NCBI RefSeq assembly: GCF_000519265.1 | Contig: NZ_KI912608.1 | Coordinates: 261,665-325,664, forward strand | Direction: 5' to 3' | Length of the DNA stretch: 64,000 bases | Origin: Desulfonatronum lacustre DSM 10312 | Lineage (GTDB): Bacteria > Desulfobacterota > Desulfovibrionia > Desulfovibrionales > Desulfonatronaceae | Shown: in pieces, positions 16,842-24,970 of the stretch | Position numbering within the stretch: the stretch's first letter is position 1 | Layout of the letters: each line of letters starts with the position of its first letter | Notes under the pieces: generated by a model | Seen by the model: the letters and a program-made list of their open reading frames with translations, nothing else | Told to the model about the DNA's origin: nothing | Databases searched by the model: none | Position numbers and translations under genes: made by a program

Positions 16842-17882
16842 ATGACCACCGACATCTCCCAGCGTACCCAACGCATCACGGCCCTGCGTCGCGAACTCGG
16901 ATCATCCCTGGCCATTCTCGGCCACCATTACCAGAGCGACGACGTGATCCAACACGTGGATTTTCAGGGGGACTCCCTGGAGCTGGCCCGCCGGATACCC
17001 GGGCTGGACGCCCGGTACATCGTGTTCTGCGGCGTTTCCTTCATGGCCGAAACCGCGGCCTTGCTGGCCAAGCCGGAACAGACCGTGTTGATTCCCGACC
17101 CCAAGGCCCATTGCTGCATGGCCGGGACCGCGCCGGATCGCAGGGTGGCCGCGGTTCTGGAGCGGATCACCGCGGCGGGCCGCAAGGTCGTTCCCCTGGC
17201 CTATGTGAACTCGTCCGTGGGAGTTAAAGCCCTGTGCGGGCGGTACGGCGGCAGCGTCTGCACCTCGGCCAACGCGGCGATCATGCTCGAATGGGCCTTG
17301 GAACAGGGTGACAGCGTTCTCTTCTTGCCGGACAAGAACCTGGGCATGAACACGGCGGATTTGCTGGGCATTTCCAAGCAGGACCAAGCCGTGCTGAACG
17401 TGCGCGAAGAGAGCGGTTGGAACGAGGATATTTTGGCCCGGAGGCTGCTGTTCTGGCCCGGGGTCTGCGCCATCCACTTCCGGCTCAAGCCCGAGGACGT
17501 GCGCCTAGTGTTGGAGGACGATCCCCGGCCCCTGATTTTCGTGCATCCGGAATGCGATCCGGCGGTGGTGGCCCTGGCGGACGTTTCGGCGTCCACTTCG
17601 GGCATTATCCGGGCCGTGCGCGAGGCCCCGGTCGGCGCGACCATCTACATCGGCACCGAGGACAACCTTGTTTTGCGCTTGGCCAGGCTGCATCCGGACA
17701 AGCATATCTCTCCGCTGGGGGCCGGGTATTGCAGCGCGATGCTCAAGATCACCGAGCCGAAGCTGCTGGACGCCCTGGAAAATTTGGACCGGCATGAACC
17801 AGTCCGGGTGGACCCGGAGGTGGCCCCTGACGCCCGCAAGGCCCTGGAAACCATGCTGGCCGTGATGGAGGGCGCGAAATGA
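16842..17882 (+). CDS. nadA: quinolinate synthase
   Basis: A 346-aa [4Fe-4S] enzyme that condenses iminoaspartate with dihydroxyacetone phosphate to quinolinate. The three cluster cysteines are visible in VFCGVSFMAE (C63), GVCAIHFRL and AGYCSAMLK. LGHHYQSDDVI near the N terminus is the substrate-binding block. The ATG at 16842 is used because it follows an AGGA ribosome site; the frame extends 10 codons upstream. It overlaps nadB by four bases (ATGA), so the two are co-translated, as expected for enzymes that pass the unstable iminoaspartate. Confidence 0.96.
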   Translation: MTTDISQRTQRITALRRELGSSLAILGHHYQSDDVIQHVDFQGDSLELARRIPGLDARYIVFCGVSFMAETAALLAKPEQTVLIPDPKAHCCMAGTAPDRRVAAVLERITAAGRKVVPLAYVNSSVGVKALCGRYGGSVCTSANAAIMLEWALEQGDSVLFLPDKNLGMNTADLLGISKQDQAVLNVREESGWNEDILARRLLFWPGVCAIHFRLKPEDVRLVLEDDPRPLIFVHPECDPAVVALADVSASTSGIIRAVREAPVGATIYIGTEDNLVLRLARLHPDKHISPLGAGYCSAMLKITEPKLLDALENLDRHEPVRVDPEVAPDARKALETMLAVMEGAK

Positions 17883-19462
17883 CCGACACCATCGAAACCA
17901 CGGCCCTGGTCATCGGTTCCGGCATCGCGGGCTGCGTCGCGGCTCTGACCATGGCCGAGGCCGGTCTGGAGGTCACCCTGGTTTGCGCCGGGGATCAGCT
18001 TGACGAGGGGAACACGGCTCTGGCCCAGGGAGGGATCGTCTATCGCGGCCTGGACGATTCCGCCAAACTGATGGCCTCGGACATCTTTACCGCGGGATGG
18101 GAAATGAATTCACCCTCCGCGGTGCGTTTTTTGTGCCGCAAAGGGCCGGAGATCCTGCACAAGGTGTTCCTGGAAAAGCTGGCCGTGCCCTTTGCCCGGG
18201 AAGAACTCGGCGATTACCATCTGACCATGGAAGGCGGGCACAGTCGGGCCCGGGTGCTGTACAGCGCGGACTATACCGGACGGGTGATCATGGACAGCCT
18301 GATCGTGGCCGTGCGCAAGAGTCCGAATATCCGGGTGATGACCGGGATGACCGCGGTTGATCTCCTGACCACCCACCACCACAGCGGTGCGCTGGAAATC
18401 CGCTATCAGATCACCAATCAGTGCGCGGGGGCGTACATTCTGGAGAACTCCACCGGGATGATCCGCCGCTTTCTGGCCGACTACACGGTGCTGGCCACGG
18501 GCGGCATCGGACAGGTCTACCTGAACACCACCAATACCCCGGGCTCCCTGGGGTCGGGCTTCGCCATGGCCCACCGGGCCGGGGCTCGGCTGATGAACCA
18601 GGAGTACATCCAGTTCCACCCCACGTCCTTGTTCCATCGCGGCCCGCGCAAGTTCCTGATCTCCGAGGCGGTACGCGGCGAGGGAGCGCGGTTGATCAAC
18701 GTGCATGGCCGCGCCTTCATGGGCGACTACGACCCCAGGGCGGATCTGGCTCCCCGGGACATCGTGACCCGGGCCATTGTCGATGAAATGCTCAAGACCG
18801 GGGATGACTTCGTCTACCTGGACGCGGCCAAATATATCCATAAAGACCTTGCGGCCCGCTTTCCCACCATCCACCAGCGCTGCCGGGAATTGGGCGTGGA
18901 CATGACCAGGGAGCCGATCCCCGTGGTTCCGGCGGCCCACTATTTCTGCGGCGGCATTCTGGTGGACCAGCGCGGCCGGACGACCATCGAACGCCTCTAC
19001 GCCGGGGGCGAATGCGCCTGCACCGGGGTCCACGGGGCCAACCGGCTGGCCAGCACCTCCCTGCTGGAAGGGCTGGTCTGGGGTTGGGCCATCGGACGGG
19101 ACGTGGCCTCCCGAATGAAGCGCGGGACCATGCTCAGCGCCAAGCTGAAGGCGTCCATCGCGCCGTGGAAGGTCCTGGGCCAGCGCCAGAACGAGGACCC
19201 GGTCCTGGTGGCCCAGGACTGGGCGGCCATCAAGCACACCATGTGGAATTACGTGGGCATCAAGCGGACCACTCCGCGCCTGAAGCGGGCCTTCGACGAT
19301 CTGCGCGACCTGAACAAGCGCCTGCACTCCTTTTATAAGGAAACGAAGCTTTCCAAACCGCTGGTGGATCTGTTCCACGGCTGCCAGACCGCCTACATCA
19401 TCACCACCGCGGCCATGCGCAACACCGAGAGCAAAGGCTGCCACTTCCGGGTGGATGAGTGA
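17879..19462 (+). CDS. nadB: L-aspartate oxidase
   Basis: A 527-aa FAD enzyme that oxidises aspartate to iminoaspartate. The FAD-binding GSGIAGCVAAL (12-22) is near the N terminus. The active-site region EAVRGEGARLINVHG, the second substrate block AAHYFCGGILVDQRGRT and GECACTGVHGANRLASTSL are all present. It overlaps nadA upstream (ATGA) and the UPF0280 gene downstream (GTGA), giving a tight nadA-nadB-UPF0280 unit. The C-terminal helical domain is complete and length is normal. Confidence 0.96.
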   Translation: MTDTIETTALVIGSGIAGCVAALTMAEAGLEVTLVCAGDQLDEGNTALAQGGIVYRGLDDSAKLMASDIFTAGWEMNSPSAVRFLCRKGPEILHKVFLEKLAVPFAREELGDYHLTMEGGHSRARVLYSADYTGRVIMDSLIVAVRKSPNIRVMTGMTAVDLLTTHHHSGALEIRYQITNQCAGAYILENSTGMIRRFLADYTVLATGGIGQVYLNTTNTPGSLGSGFAMAHRAGARLMNQEYIQFHPTSLFHRGPRKFLISEAVRGEGARLINVHGRAFMGDYDPRADLAPRDIVTRAIVDEMLKTGDDFVYLDAAKYIHKDLAARFPTIHQRCRELGVDMTREPIPVVPAAHYFCGGILVDQRGRTTIERLYAGGECACTGVHGANRLASTSLLEGLVWGWAIGRDVASRMKRGTMLSAKLKASIAPWKVLGQRQNEDPVLVAQDWAAIKHTMWNYVGIKRTTPRLKRAFDDLRDLNKRLHSFYKETKLSKPLVDLFHGCQTAYIITTAAMRNTESKGCHFRVDE

Positions 19463-20217
19463 AACGGCACACGTCTTCCTGGCGCGGTTATCGGGGCCGG
19501 TGTCGGCCCGGACAGGGAGAAGTGGGCTTTCAGGCCGTGGTGGAGCAGACGGATTTGTGGGTCGTGGCCCAGCGGGATCTGCGGCGGGAAGTGCTCCAGG
19601 CGGTGAACGCTTGTCGTGGGCTGCTTCAGGCGCACATCGCCCGGCAACCGGAATTCGCCGCCAGCCTGGAGCCGGTGCAGGTCCAGGCAGATGTTTCGGA
19701 AATCATCCAGGACATGGCCCGGGCCGGACGGATCTGCGGCGTGGGCCCCATGGCCGCGGTGGCCGGGGCCGTGGCCCAGTGGGTGGCCGCCTGGATCGTC
19801 GAACACTGCCCCGAAGCCGGTCCGACCTTGCTGGTGGAAAACGGCGGCGACCTCTACCTGCGGTCCGACCGGGAGCGGATTATCGGCCTGTTGGCCCTGC
19901 CCGAGGGCGAGTCCAGCCTGGGGTTGCGACTCGGCCCCGAGGATTTCCCCTGCGCGCTCTGCTCCTCCTCCGGGACCATCGGTCACTCCCTGAGCTTCGG
20001 CCAAGCCGACCTGGTAGCCGCCCGCTCCCGCGACGCCGCCCTGGCCGACGCCGCGGCCACGGCCCTGGCCAACCTGCTCCGCACTCCCAAGGACATGCCC
20101 CTGGTCATGCAACGGGCCGAAGCCTTTGCCGAACACGGTCTGGACGGCGTCTTCGCCCAATGCGGGGATCAGATTGGGGTCTGGGGGCGGATGGATTTGG
20201 TTTGCCTGGAGGCGTGA
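19459..20217 (+). CDS. UPF0280 (ApbE-like) family protein
   Basis: A 252-aa protein of the UPF0280 family, distantly related to the flavin transferase ApbE. The characteristic GPMAAVAGAVAQWVA, VENGGDLYL and SSSGTIGHSLSFGQAD motifs are present. It starts with GTG at 19459, overlapping the nadB stop, so translation is coupled. The biochemical role is unknown. The pairing with nadB raises the possibility of a flavin or NAD-related function, but this is inference from position only. Confidence 0.85.
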   Translation: MKRHTSSWRGYRGRCRPGQGEVGFQAVVEQTDLWVVAQRDLRREVLQAVNACRGLLQAHIARQPEFAASLEPVQVQADVSEIIQDMARAGRICGVGPMAAVAGAVAQWVAAWIVEHCPEAGPTLLVENGGDLYLRSDRERIIGLLALPEGESSLGLRLGPEDFPCALCSSSGTIGHSLSFGQADLVAARSRDAALADAAATALANLLRTPKDMPLVMQRAEAFAEHGLDGVFAQCGDQIGVWGRMDLVCLEA

Positions 20218-20267
20218 TTGGTTGAGGCGGTTGTGCAACTGACCGGCGTAGTTTTGAATGAGGTCGC

Positions 20268-20434
20268 GTAACTACTCAGCACAAAGCAATGCTGTTGTCG
20301 GGGTCGGAGTCGGGGTCGGAATCGGGATCGAAAACGCTGGGATGCGTTCTTATTTTTTCCTGTTTCGATTCCGATTCCGATTCCGACCCCGATTGCCGGA
20401 ACAAGAGCGGACGTAAAATGTGCTGAGTAGATAC
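20268..20434. mobile_element. family 1 palindromic MITE-like element, copy 3, with 8-bp target duplication
   Basis: A 167-bp copy with ends GTAACTACTCAGCACA and TGTGCTGAGTAGATAC and hexamer hairpin arms. It is flanked by a perfect 8-bp direct repeat, GAGGTCGC (20260-20267 and 20435-20442). The centre (AAAACGCTGGGATGCGTTCTT) is shared with copy 4. It lies between two converging genes, in the 3' region of both. Confidence 0.92.
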
Positions 20435-20447
20435 GAGGTCGCTTTGT

Positions 20448-22286
20448 TTAATCTACGATATTCACTCTGGCCCTCTCGTGCTCAAAAGAGGTGTCGATTC
20501 CTTTGACAAAGCCCATGAGTTGGGAAATGTCCCGCTCGGGGGTAAGCTGGGCTTGCGGGTTCCTTGCGCTTGACGACGGGCATGTCGGGCTCTTCACAAT
20601 CTCCAGCAAGTCATGCTTCACGGCCCAGTGGATGCAAAACCGGATTTCTTCCGGGCAGTGCGGGGTGAATTCGGAAGACAGCAGGGTCATTTTGTGGATC
20701 AGGCGGTCCAGGGGGATGGGGTTGCGGGCGAGGATGAGGAGGGGTTTGAGCTGGTCCGGGGAAATCAGGTGTTCCAGGCCGGCGTAGATCACGGGAAAGT
20801 CGTGTCCGGCGGTGATGCGTTCTCCGGTTTGGGTGCGGATCAGCAGCGTTTGGGGCGTTGGGCTGTTGCTGGGGAAGTTCGCGAAGATTTTGGAGAAGGG
20901 GAGTTCCAGGGGGCGCGGGGTGTCGCGGGATGAGCGGGGATCTTCGGCATGGTGGGGCGAGGTGCGTTCCCGGAGGTGGTCCCAGAGCGTCAGGTACTGC
21001 TCGATCACCCGGGACCAGGAGAAGGAGGTCCGGACATGCTTTCGGGCCTGGGTTCCCAGGGTGGCGCGCAGTTTTGGGGCGTCCAGCAGTCGGCGCAGCG
21101 CGGCGGCGAGGTCCGGGACGTGGACCGCGGTTTGCTGGGCCAGGAGGAACTGGACTTCGTAGTCCGGGATCAGGCCGGAGAGCATGTCGATGTTCGACGA
21201 GTCCGGCGGGCCCCAGGTGGGCACCAGCAGGCCGGTTTGGTCGTGTCGGATGATGTCCCGATAACCGCTGTAGTCCGCGGCGATGGTCGGCAGCCCGGCC
21301 AACCCGGCCTCCAGGAGGGTCAGACCGAAGGTCTCCTGGGGGTTGTCGGCCAGGGAAAGGAAAATGTCCGCCGCGGCGTAGAGCCGGTGTTTGCGGGCCT
21401 CGTCCGGGCTGGGGACGAGGCGGCAGGGCAGGCCCACGTTGTGGGCCAGGGCCGTGAAGGCGCCGGGAAAGTCGTCCTTGGGCTCGACCCAGCCGGCCAC
21501 CACCAGGAGCACATCTTGCCGAGGGTCCGAGCGTCCGGAGATGCGCTGCCAGGCCCGGAGCAGGGGCAAAAGGTCCATCTTGGAATGGGGAGTGATCCGG
21601 CCCAGGACGAGGAGCACCTGGGTCTCGGGCCCCGCGTCCAGCTCGGCCCGGCCCTCTTTGCGCAATGCGACCGGATCAGGGGTCACGGGTTCGTCCATGC
21701 CCAGGGGGATTACCGCGGTCTCGGGCTGGGGGAAGCGCTCTTGATCCAGACTGTAGCTCGCGCGGAGATGGTCGAAATAGGCCAGCACCGCGTTTTGTCC
21801 GGCCGTGGAAGTGGCCACGACGCAGTCCCTGGGAGTGCAGCCCGGGTGGAGGTGGTCCAGGAATCGGGCCGGGTAGCCGGGATAGCTCAGGGAGTGGGTG
21901 ACGCTGGTGATGGGGAATTGCCGTGCGGCGCAGGCGTTGCGCAGCCTGGCCAGAGCGGGAGGATGGTTGATGCAGTCCGAAAGATGGAAGCAGTGGTAGT
22001 CGGTGGATCGCAGGGACGATGGGAGATCCTGGCGCAAAAAAAAGCGCAGCCGCTTATCCGCGGAGAACTGAGGGAACCGTTGTTGGAAGAGCTGCTGAGT
22101 CGAGTGGATCTCCCTGGGGGTAGCCAGAAAAAAATGATATTCGGCAAAAGGATCCCGGTGCAGCAAGGCGGCCAGAAACTGCTCGTTGGCCACCTTGCGG
22201 CCCCAGACCGCGCCGGGTTCGAGAAAGGGGTCCAGCGTCGCCCAGATGCGTCGAGAGGGGTTCTCATTCAGTTCTGCGTTCAACAT
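20448..22286 (-). CDS. glycosyltransferase family 4 protein with C-terminal extension
   Basis: A 612-aa GT-B glycosyltransferase. A central block VLLVLGRITPHSKMDLLPLL begins the donor-binding half, and LSLADNPQETFGLTLLEAGLAGLPTIAADYSGYRD is the E-x7-E nucleotide-sugar motif of GT4. The first 180 residues form the acceptor half. After residue about 440 there is an extra region of about 170 residues with no recognised domain. There is no signal peptide. The start is uncertain; ATG 22286 is preferred to an upstream TTG. The acceptor is unknown, and no cell-envelope gene is directly adjacent. Confidence 0.82.
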   Translation of the reverse strand: MLNAELNENPSRRIWATLDPFLEPGAVWGRKVANEQFLAALLHRDPFAEYHFFLATPREIHSTQQLFQQRFPQFSADKRLRFFLRQDLPSSLRSTDYHCFHLSDCINHPPALARLRNACAARQFPITSVTHSLSYPGYPARFLDHLHPGCTPRDCVVATSTAGQNAVLAYFDHLRASYSLDQERFPQPETAVIPLGMDEPVTPDPVALRKEGRAELDAGPETQVLLVLGRITPHSKMDLLPLLRAWQRISGRSDPRQDVLLVVAGWVEPKDDFPGAFTALAHNVGLPCRLVPSPDEARKHRLYAAADIFLSLADNPQETFGLTLLEAGLAGLPTIAADYSGYRDIIRHDQTGLLVPTWGPPDSSNIDMLSGLIPDYEVQFLLAQQTAVHVPDLAAALRRLLDAPKLRATLGTQARKHVRTSFSWSRVIEQYLTLWDHLRERTSPHHAEDPRSSRDTPRPLELPFSKIFANFPSNSPTPQTLLIRTQTGERITAGHDFPVIYAGLEHLISPDQLKPLLILARNPIPLDRLIHKMTLLSSEFTPHCPEEIRFCIHWAVKHDLLEIVKSPTCPSSSARNPQAQLTPERDISQLMGFVKGIDTSFEHERARVNIVD

Positions 22287-22359
22287 GACACAAACAGCCA
22301 AGGCATGCTCAGGGTTGAAATCGAAATCGCCTTCATCTTCATGATATAATTACTTTCTG

Positions 22360-22520
22360 GTAACTACTCAGCACAAAGCAATGCTGTTGTCGGGGTCGGA
22401 ATCGGAATCGGAATCGAAAACGCTGGGATGCGTTCTTAATTTTTCCTGTTTCGATTCCGATACCGATACCGACCCCGATTGCCGGAACAAGAGCGGACGT
22501 AAAATGTGCTGAGTAGATAC
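22360..22520. mobile_element. family 1 palindromic MITE-like element, copy 4
   Basis: A 161-bp copy with ends GTAACTACTCAGCACA and TGTGCTGAGTAGATAC. The arms are one hexamer shorter than copy 3, which otherwise shares the central loop almost base for base. No 8-bp duplication is visible. A short run of ATCGAA hexamers (about 22318-22330) lies just to the left. It sits 19 bases beyond the end of the acyl-CoA ligase gene. Confidence 0.88.
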
Positions 22521-22539
22521 GCTTCAGGGTACTCCCGGG

Positions 22540-24213
22540 TCAGGATGCTCCCCCGGCCGCGCTAAGATCATTGGCGCGGATTTCGGCGCGTTTAATCTTG
22601 CCGCTGATGGTCTTGGGCAGTTCGTCCACGTAGTCGATGATCCGGGGGTACTTGTAGGGCGCGGTGAGGGACTTGACGTGGTTCTGAAGTTCCTTGGTCA
22701 GTTCCTCGGAGGCTGTGTAGCCCGGAGCCAGGACCAAGGTGGCCTTGACCGTCTGCCCGCGATCCGGGTCCGGGATCCCGGTCACCGCGGCTTCCACCAC
22801 CGCGGGGTGGGTGATCAAAACGCTTTCCACTTCAAAGGGGCCGATCCGGTAGCCCGAGCTTTTGATCAGGTCGTCCACCCGGCCCAGGAACCACAGGTAG
22901 CCTTCCTCATCCATCCAGGCCTTGTCCCCGGTATGATAGAAACCGCCCTTGCGCGCCTGGGCCGTCTTGTCCGGTTCGTCCAGATATCCGGCGAAGAGGC
23001 CTAGCGGAGCAGCGGGGTCCAGGCGGATGCAGATCTCGCCCTCCTCGCCCGGGGCGCAGGGCTGGTCGTCGTCGTTGAGCAGGACCACGTCCCAGCCTGG
23101 GCAGGGTTTGCCGATGGAGCCGGGTTTGGGGGTCATGAACGGAAAGGTGGCCACTTGCAGGGTGGTTTCGGTCTGGCCGTAGCCCTCGTAAATGGGCAGT
23201 CCGGTGGCTTCCTTCCAGGCGTGAAAGACCCCTTCGTTGAGCAGCTCTCCGGCAGTGGTGCAGTGGCGCAGGCTGGAGAGGTCCAGGCCCGAGAAGTCCT
23301 GGCGGATCAGGAAGCGGTAGACCGTGGGCGGCCCGCAGAACGAGGTCACCTTGTGTTCGGCCAGTAGTTCGAGCAGCCTGGCCGGGTCGAACTTGCCCCG
23401 GAAATCGTGGACAAAGACCACGGCTTGGGCCATCCACTGGCCGTAGAATTTGCCCCAGACCGCCTTGCCCCAGCCGGTGTCGGCCAGGGTCAGGTGGATG
23501 TCCCCGGGGCGCAGATCGTGCCAGTGCACGCCGGTGACGTAATGCCCCAGGGGGTAGGTGTGCAGGTGCTCGACCATCTTCGGCGGTCCGGTGGTCCCGG
23601 AGGAAAAAAAGATCAGCAGGCTGTCCCGGCCTCCGGCGTTTTCAGCCGGATCCTCGGGCCGGGGAAAAACGTCGGATGCCTGGGCCATGATCGCGTCGTA
23701 GTCGGCCCAACCTGGCTTTAGGGCGCTCCCGCCGACCTGGATCAGGGTGCGCAGGCCGGGGCAGTCCGGCAGGGCGGCCTGGACCGCTGGCGCGACCCCG
23801 GCGTCCGTGATCACGGCCTTGATTCGGGCGAAATTGACCCGGTAGACGATGTCCTTGGTGGTCAGCAAAGCCGGAGAAGGCACGGCCACCGCGCCCAGCT
23901 TGTGCAGGCCCAGCATGGCCACCCAGAATTCCACCCGGCGATGCAGGATGAGCATCACCCGGTCGCCTTTTTTCAGGCCGAGCTGTTGCAGGGCATTGGC
24001 CAGCTTGCCGGATTCGGTCCGGAAAAAGCCCAGGGAGAAGTCCCGGCGGTTCCCGGCGTCGTCCACATGGATCATGGCCGGACGGCCCGGCTCCCGTTCG
24101 GCGTGCACGTCCAGAAAGTCGAAGGCGAAATTGTAGTTCTCCGGTATCTCCAGCCGGAAGTTGGTCAGAAAGTCTTCGTGGGGATGGTAGGTCGGGTGCA
24201 TGATTGTCCGCAT
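22540..24213 (-). CDS. acyl-CoA synthetase (AMP-forming, MACS type)
   Basis: A 557-aa ANL-superfamily ligase that activates a carboxylic acid to its acyl-CoA through an acyl-AMP. Motifs in order: IFFSSGTTGPPKMVEH (phosphate loop), YEGYGQTETT (A5), GDKAWMDEEGYLWFLGRVDD (A7), KSSGYRIGPFEVES (A8) and PKTISGKIKRAEIR with the C-terminal catalytic Lys. It is closest in style to medium-chain or aryl/propionyl MACS ligases; the substrate cannot be deduced. It lies seven bases after the XRE-cupin regulator gene, a combination common for acyl-CoA ligases, suggesting that regulator controls it. Confidence 0.9.
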   Translation of the reverse strand: MRTIMHPTYHPHEDFLTNFRLEIPENYNFAFDFLDVHAEREPGRPAMIHVDDAGNRRDFSLGFFRTESGKLANALQQLGLKKGDRVMLILHRRVEFWVAMLGLHKLGAVAVPSPALLTTKDIVYRVNFARIKAVITDAGVAPAVQAALPDCPGLRTLIQVGGSALKPGWADYDAIMAQASDVFPRPEDPAENAGGRDSLLIFFSSGTTGPPKMVEHLHTYPLGHYVTGVHWHDLRPGDIHLTLADTGWGKAVWGKFYGQWMAQAVVFVHDFRGKFDPARLLELLAEHKVTSFCGPPTVYRFLIRQDFSGLDLSSLRHCTTAGELLNEGVFHAWKEATGLPIYEGYGQTETTLQVATFPFMTPKPGSIGKPCPGWDVVLLNDDDQPCAPGEEGEICIRLDPAAPLGLFAGYLDEPDKTAQARKGGFYHTGDKAWMDEEGYLWFLGRVDDLIKSSGYRIGPFEVESVLITHPAVVEAAVTGIPDPDRGQTVKATLVLAPGYTASEELTKELQNHVKSLTAPYKYPRIIDYVDELPKTISGKIKRAEIRANDLSAAGGAS

Positions 24214-24220
24214 TGGTTGT

Positions 24221-24790
24221 TTAAATGATGACGTCCAGAAAAGTGGCCTCGGATTGGTCCAGGCCCCGCAGGGCGTGAGGCGTTCGGGAGGTGAAGTAGA
24301 GGCTGTCTCCGGGTTCGAGGATCAGGATCTGGTCTCCCAGGCGCAGTTCCAGGCGGCCGGAGAGCATGTAGATGAATTCCTGTCCGGCATGTTCGGTGAA
24401 GGTCGGTTCCTGCTCGCTTTTCGGCGGTACGGTGACCAGAAACGGCTCCATCCGGCGGCCGGTGAAGCTGTAGGCCAGGCTTTTGTAAGTGTAGTCCTTG
24501 CGCCGGTCCACGTTCATGCCTTTGTCCTTGCGGACCAGGGCGTGGTTGTGCAGGTGGGCCTCGCCGCCGGAGAGCAGCACGGTCAGGTCCACGCCGCAGT
24601 TTTTGGCGGTGTTGAAAAGATGGCTGACCGGGATTTCCACGGTCCCGGATTCGTACAGGGCCACCTTGTCCGGGGTGGATTCGATCCGGGCGGCCATTTC
24701 CTCGACGCTGAGGTCCAGGGCCTCGCGCAGACCGCGCAACCGCGGGGCGACCTGGGCGTAGGGCGGGGTTTCGGGGGAAATGTCAGGCAT
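24221..24790 (-). CDS. XRE-family regulator with C-terminal cupin
   Basis: A 189-aa transcription factor. Residues about 16-70 are a helix-turn-helix of the XRE/Cro type (LREALDLSVEEMAARIESTPDKVALYESG). The C-terminal half is a cupin barrel (FTEHAGQEFIYMLSGRLELRLGDQILILEPGDSLYF), the usual ligand-sensing module. Such regulators often sit next to the metabolic gene they control; here the acyl-CoA ligase starts seven bases downstream, so they are probably co-transcribed. The effector is unknown. A family 2 element lies about 45 bases upstream. Confidence 0.88.
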   Translation of the reverse strand: MPDISPETPPYAQVAPRLRGLREALDLSVEEMAARIESTPDKVALYESGTVEIPVSHLFNTAKNCGVDLTVLLSGGEAHLHNHALVRKDKGMNVDRRKDYTYKSLAYSFTGRRMEPFLVTVPPKSEQEPTFTEHAGQEFIYMLSGRLELRLGDQILILEPGDSLYFTSRTPHALRGLDQSEATFLDVII

Positions 24791-24835
24791 GATGATCGTC
24801 CTGGGATGAGGTTTCGTTACTTAAGTGATGAAAAA

Positions 24836-24970
24836 GTGTTTGTCGACAGGCCGTTCAAAAACCCCAAGTGCAAGGAGCAAGAAAAGCGCAAGGTCGAAGC
24901 GTATGTGTTGATACGTGAGAGTTTGAACTTTTTACTGCGACGCGGCAATTGGGAGTTTTTCAGCGGACTG
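24836..24970. mobile_element. family 2 palindromic element, copy 1, overlapping the pdxA stop
   Basis: About 135 bp, in the same orientation as the copy at 55.5 kb. It contains the family core GCAATTGGGAGTTTTT and the partner GTTCAAAAACCCC, which make a long imperfect hairpin. Its right end (...AGCGGACTG, 24970) reaches into pdxA: the last residues and the stop codon of pdxA are encoded by the element. The left end is diverged and no clean duplication is visible. Confidence 0.82.

Noticed and set aside
18110-19444. 444-codon minus-strand open frame
   Set aside because: Shadow of nadB; composition is biased and no motif is present.
22360-22520. 8-bp target duplication at family 1 copy 4
   Set aside because: The flanks ACTTTCTG and GCTTCAGG do not match; not claimed.
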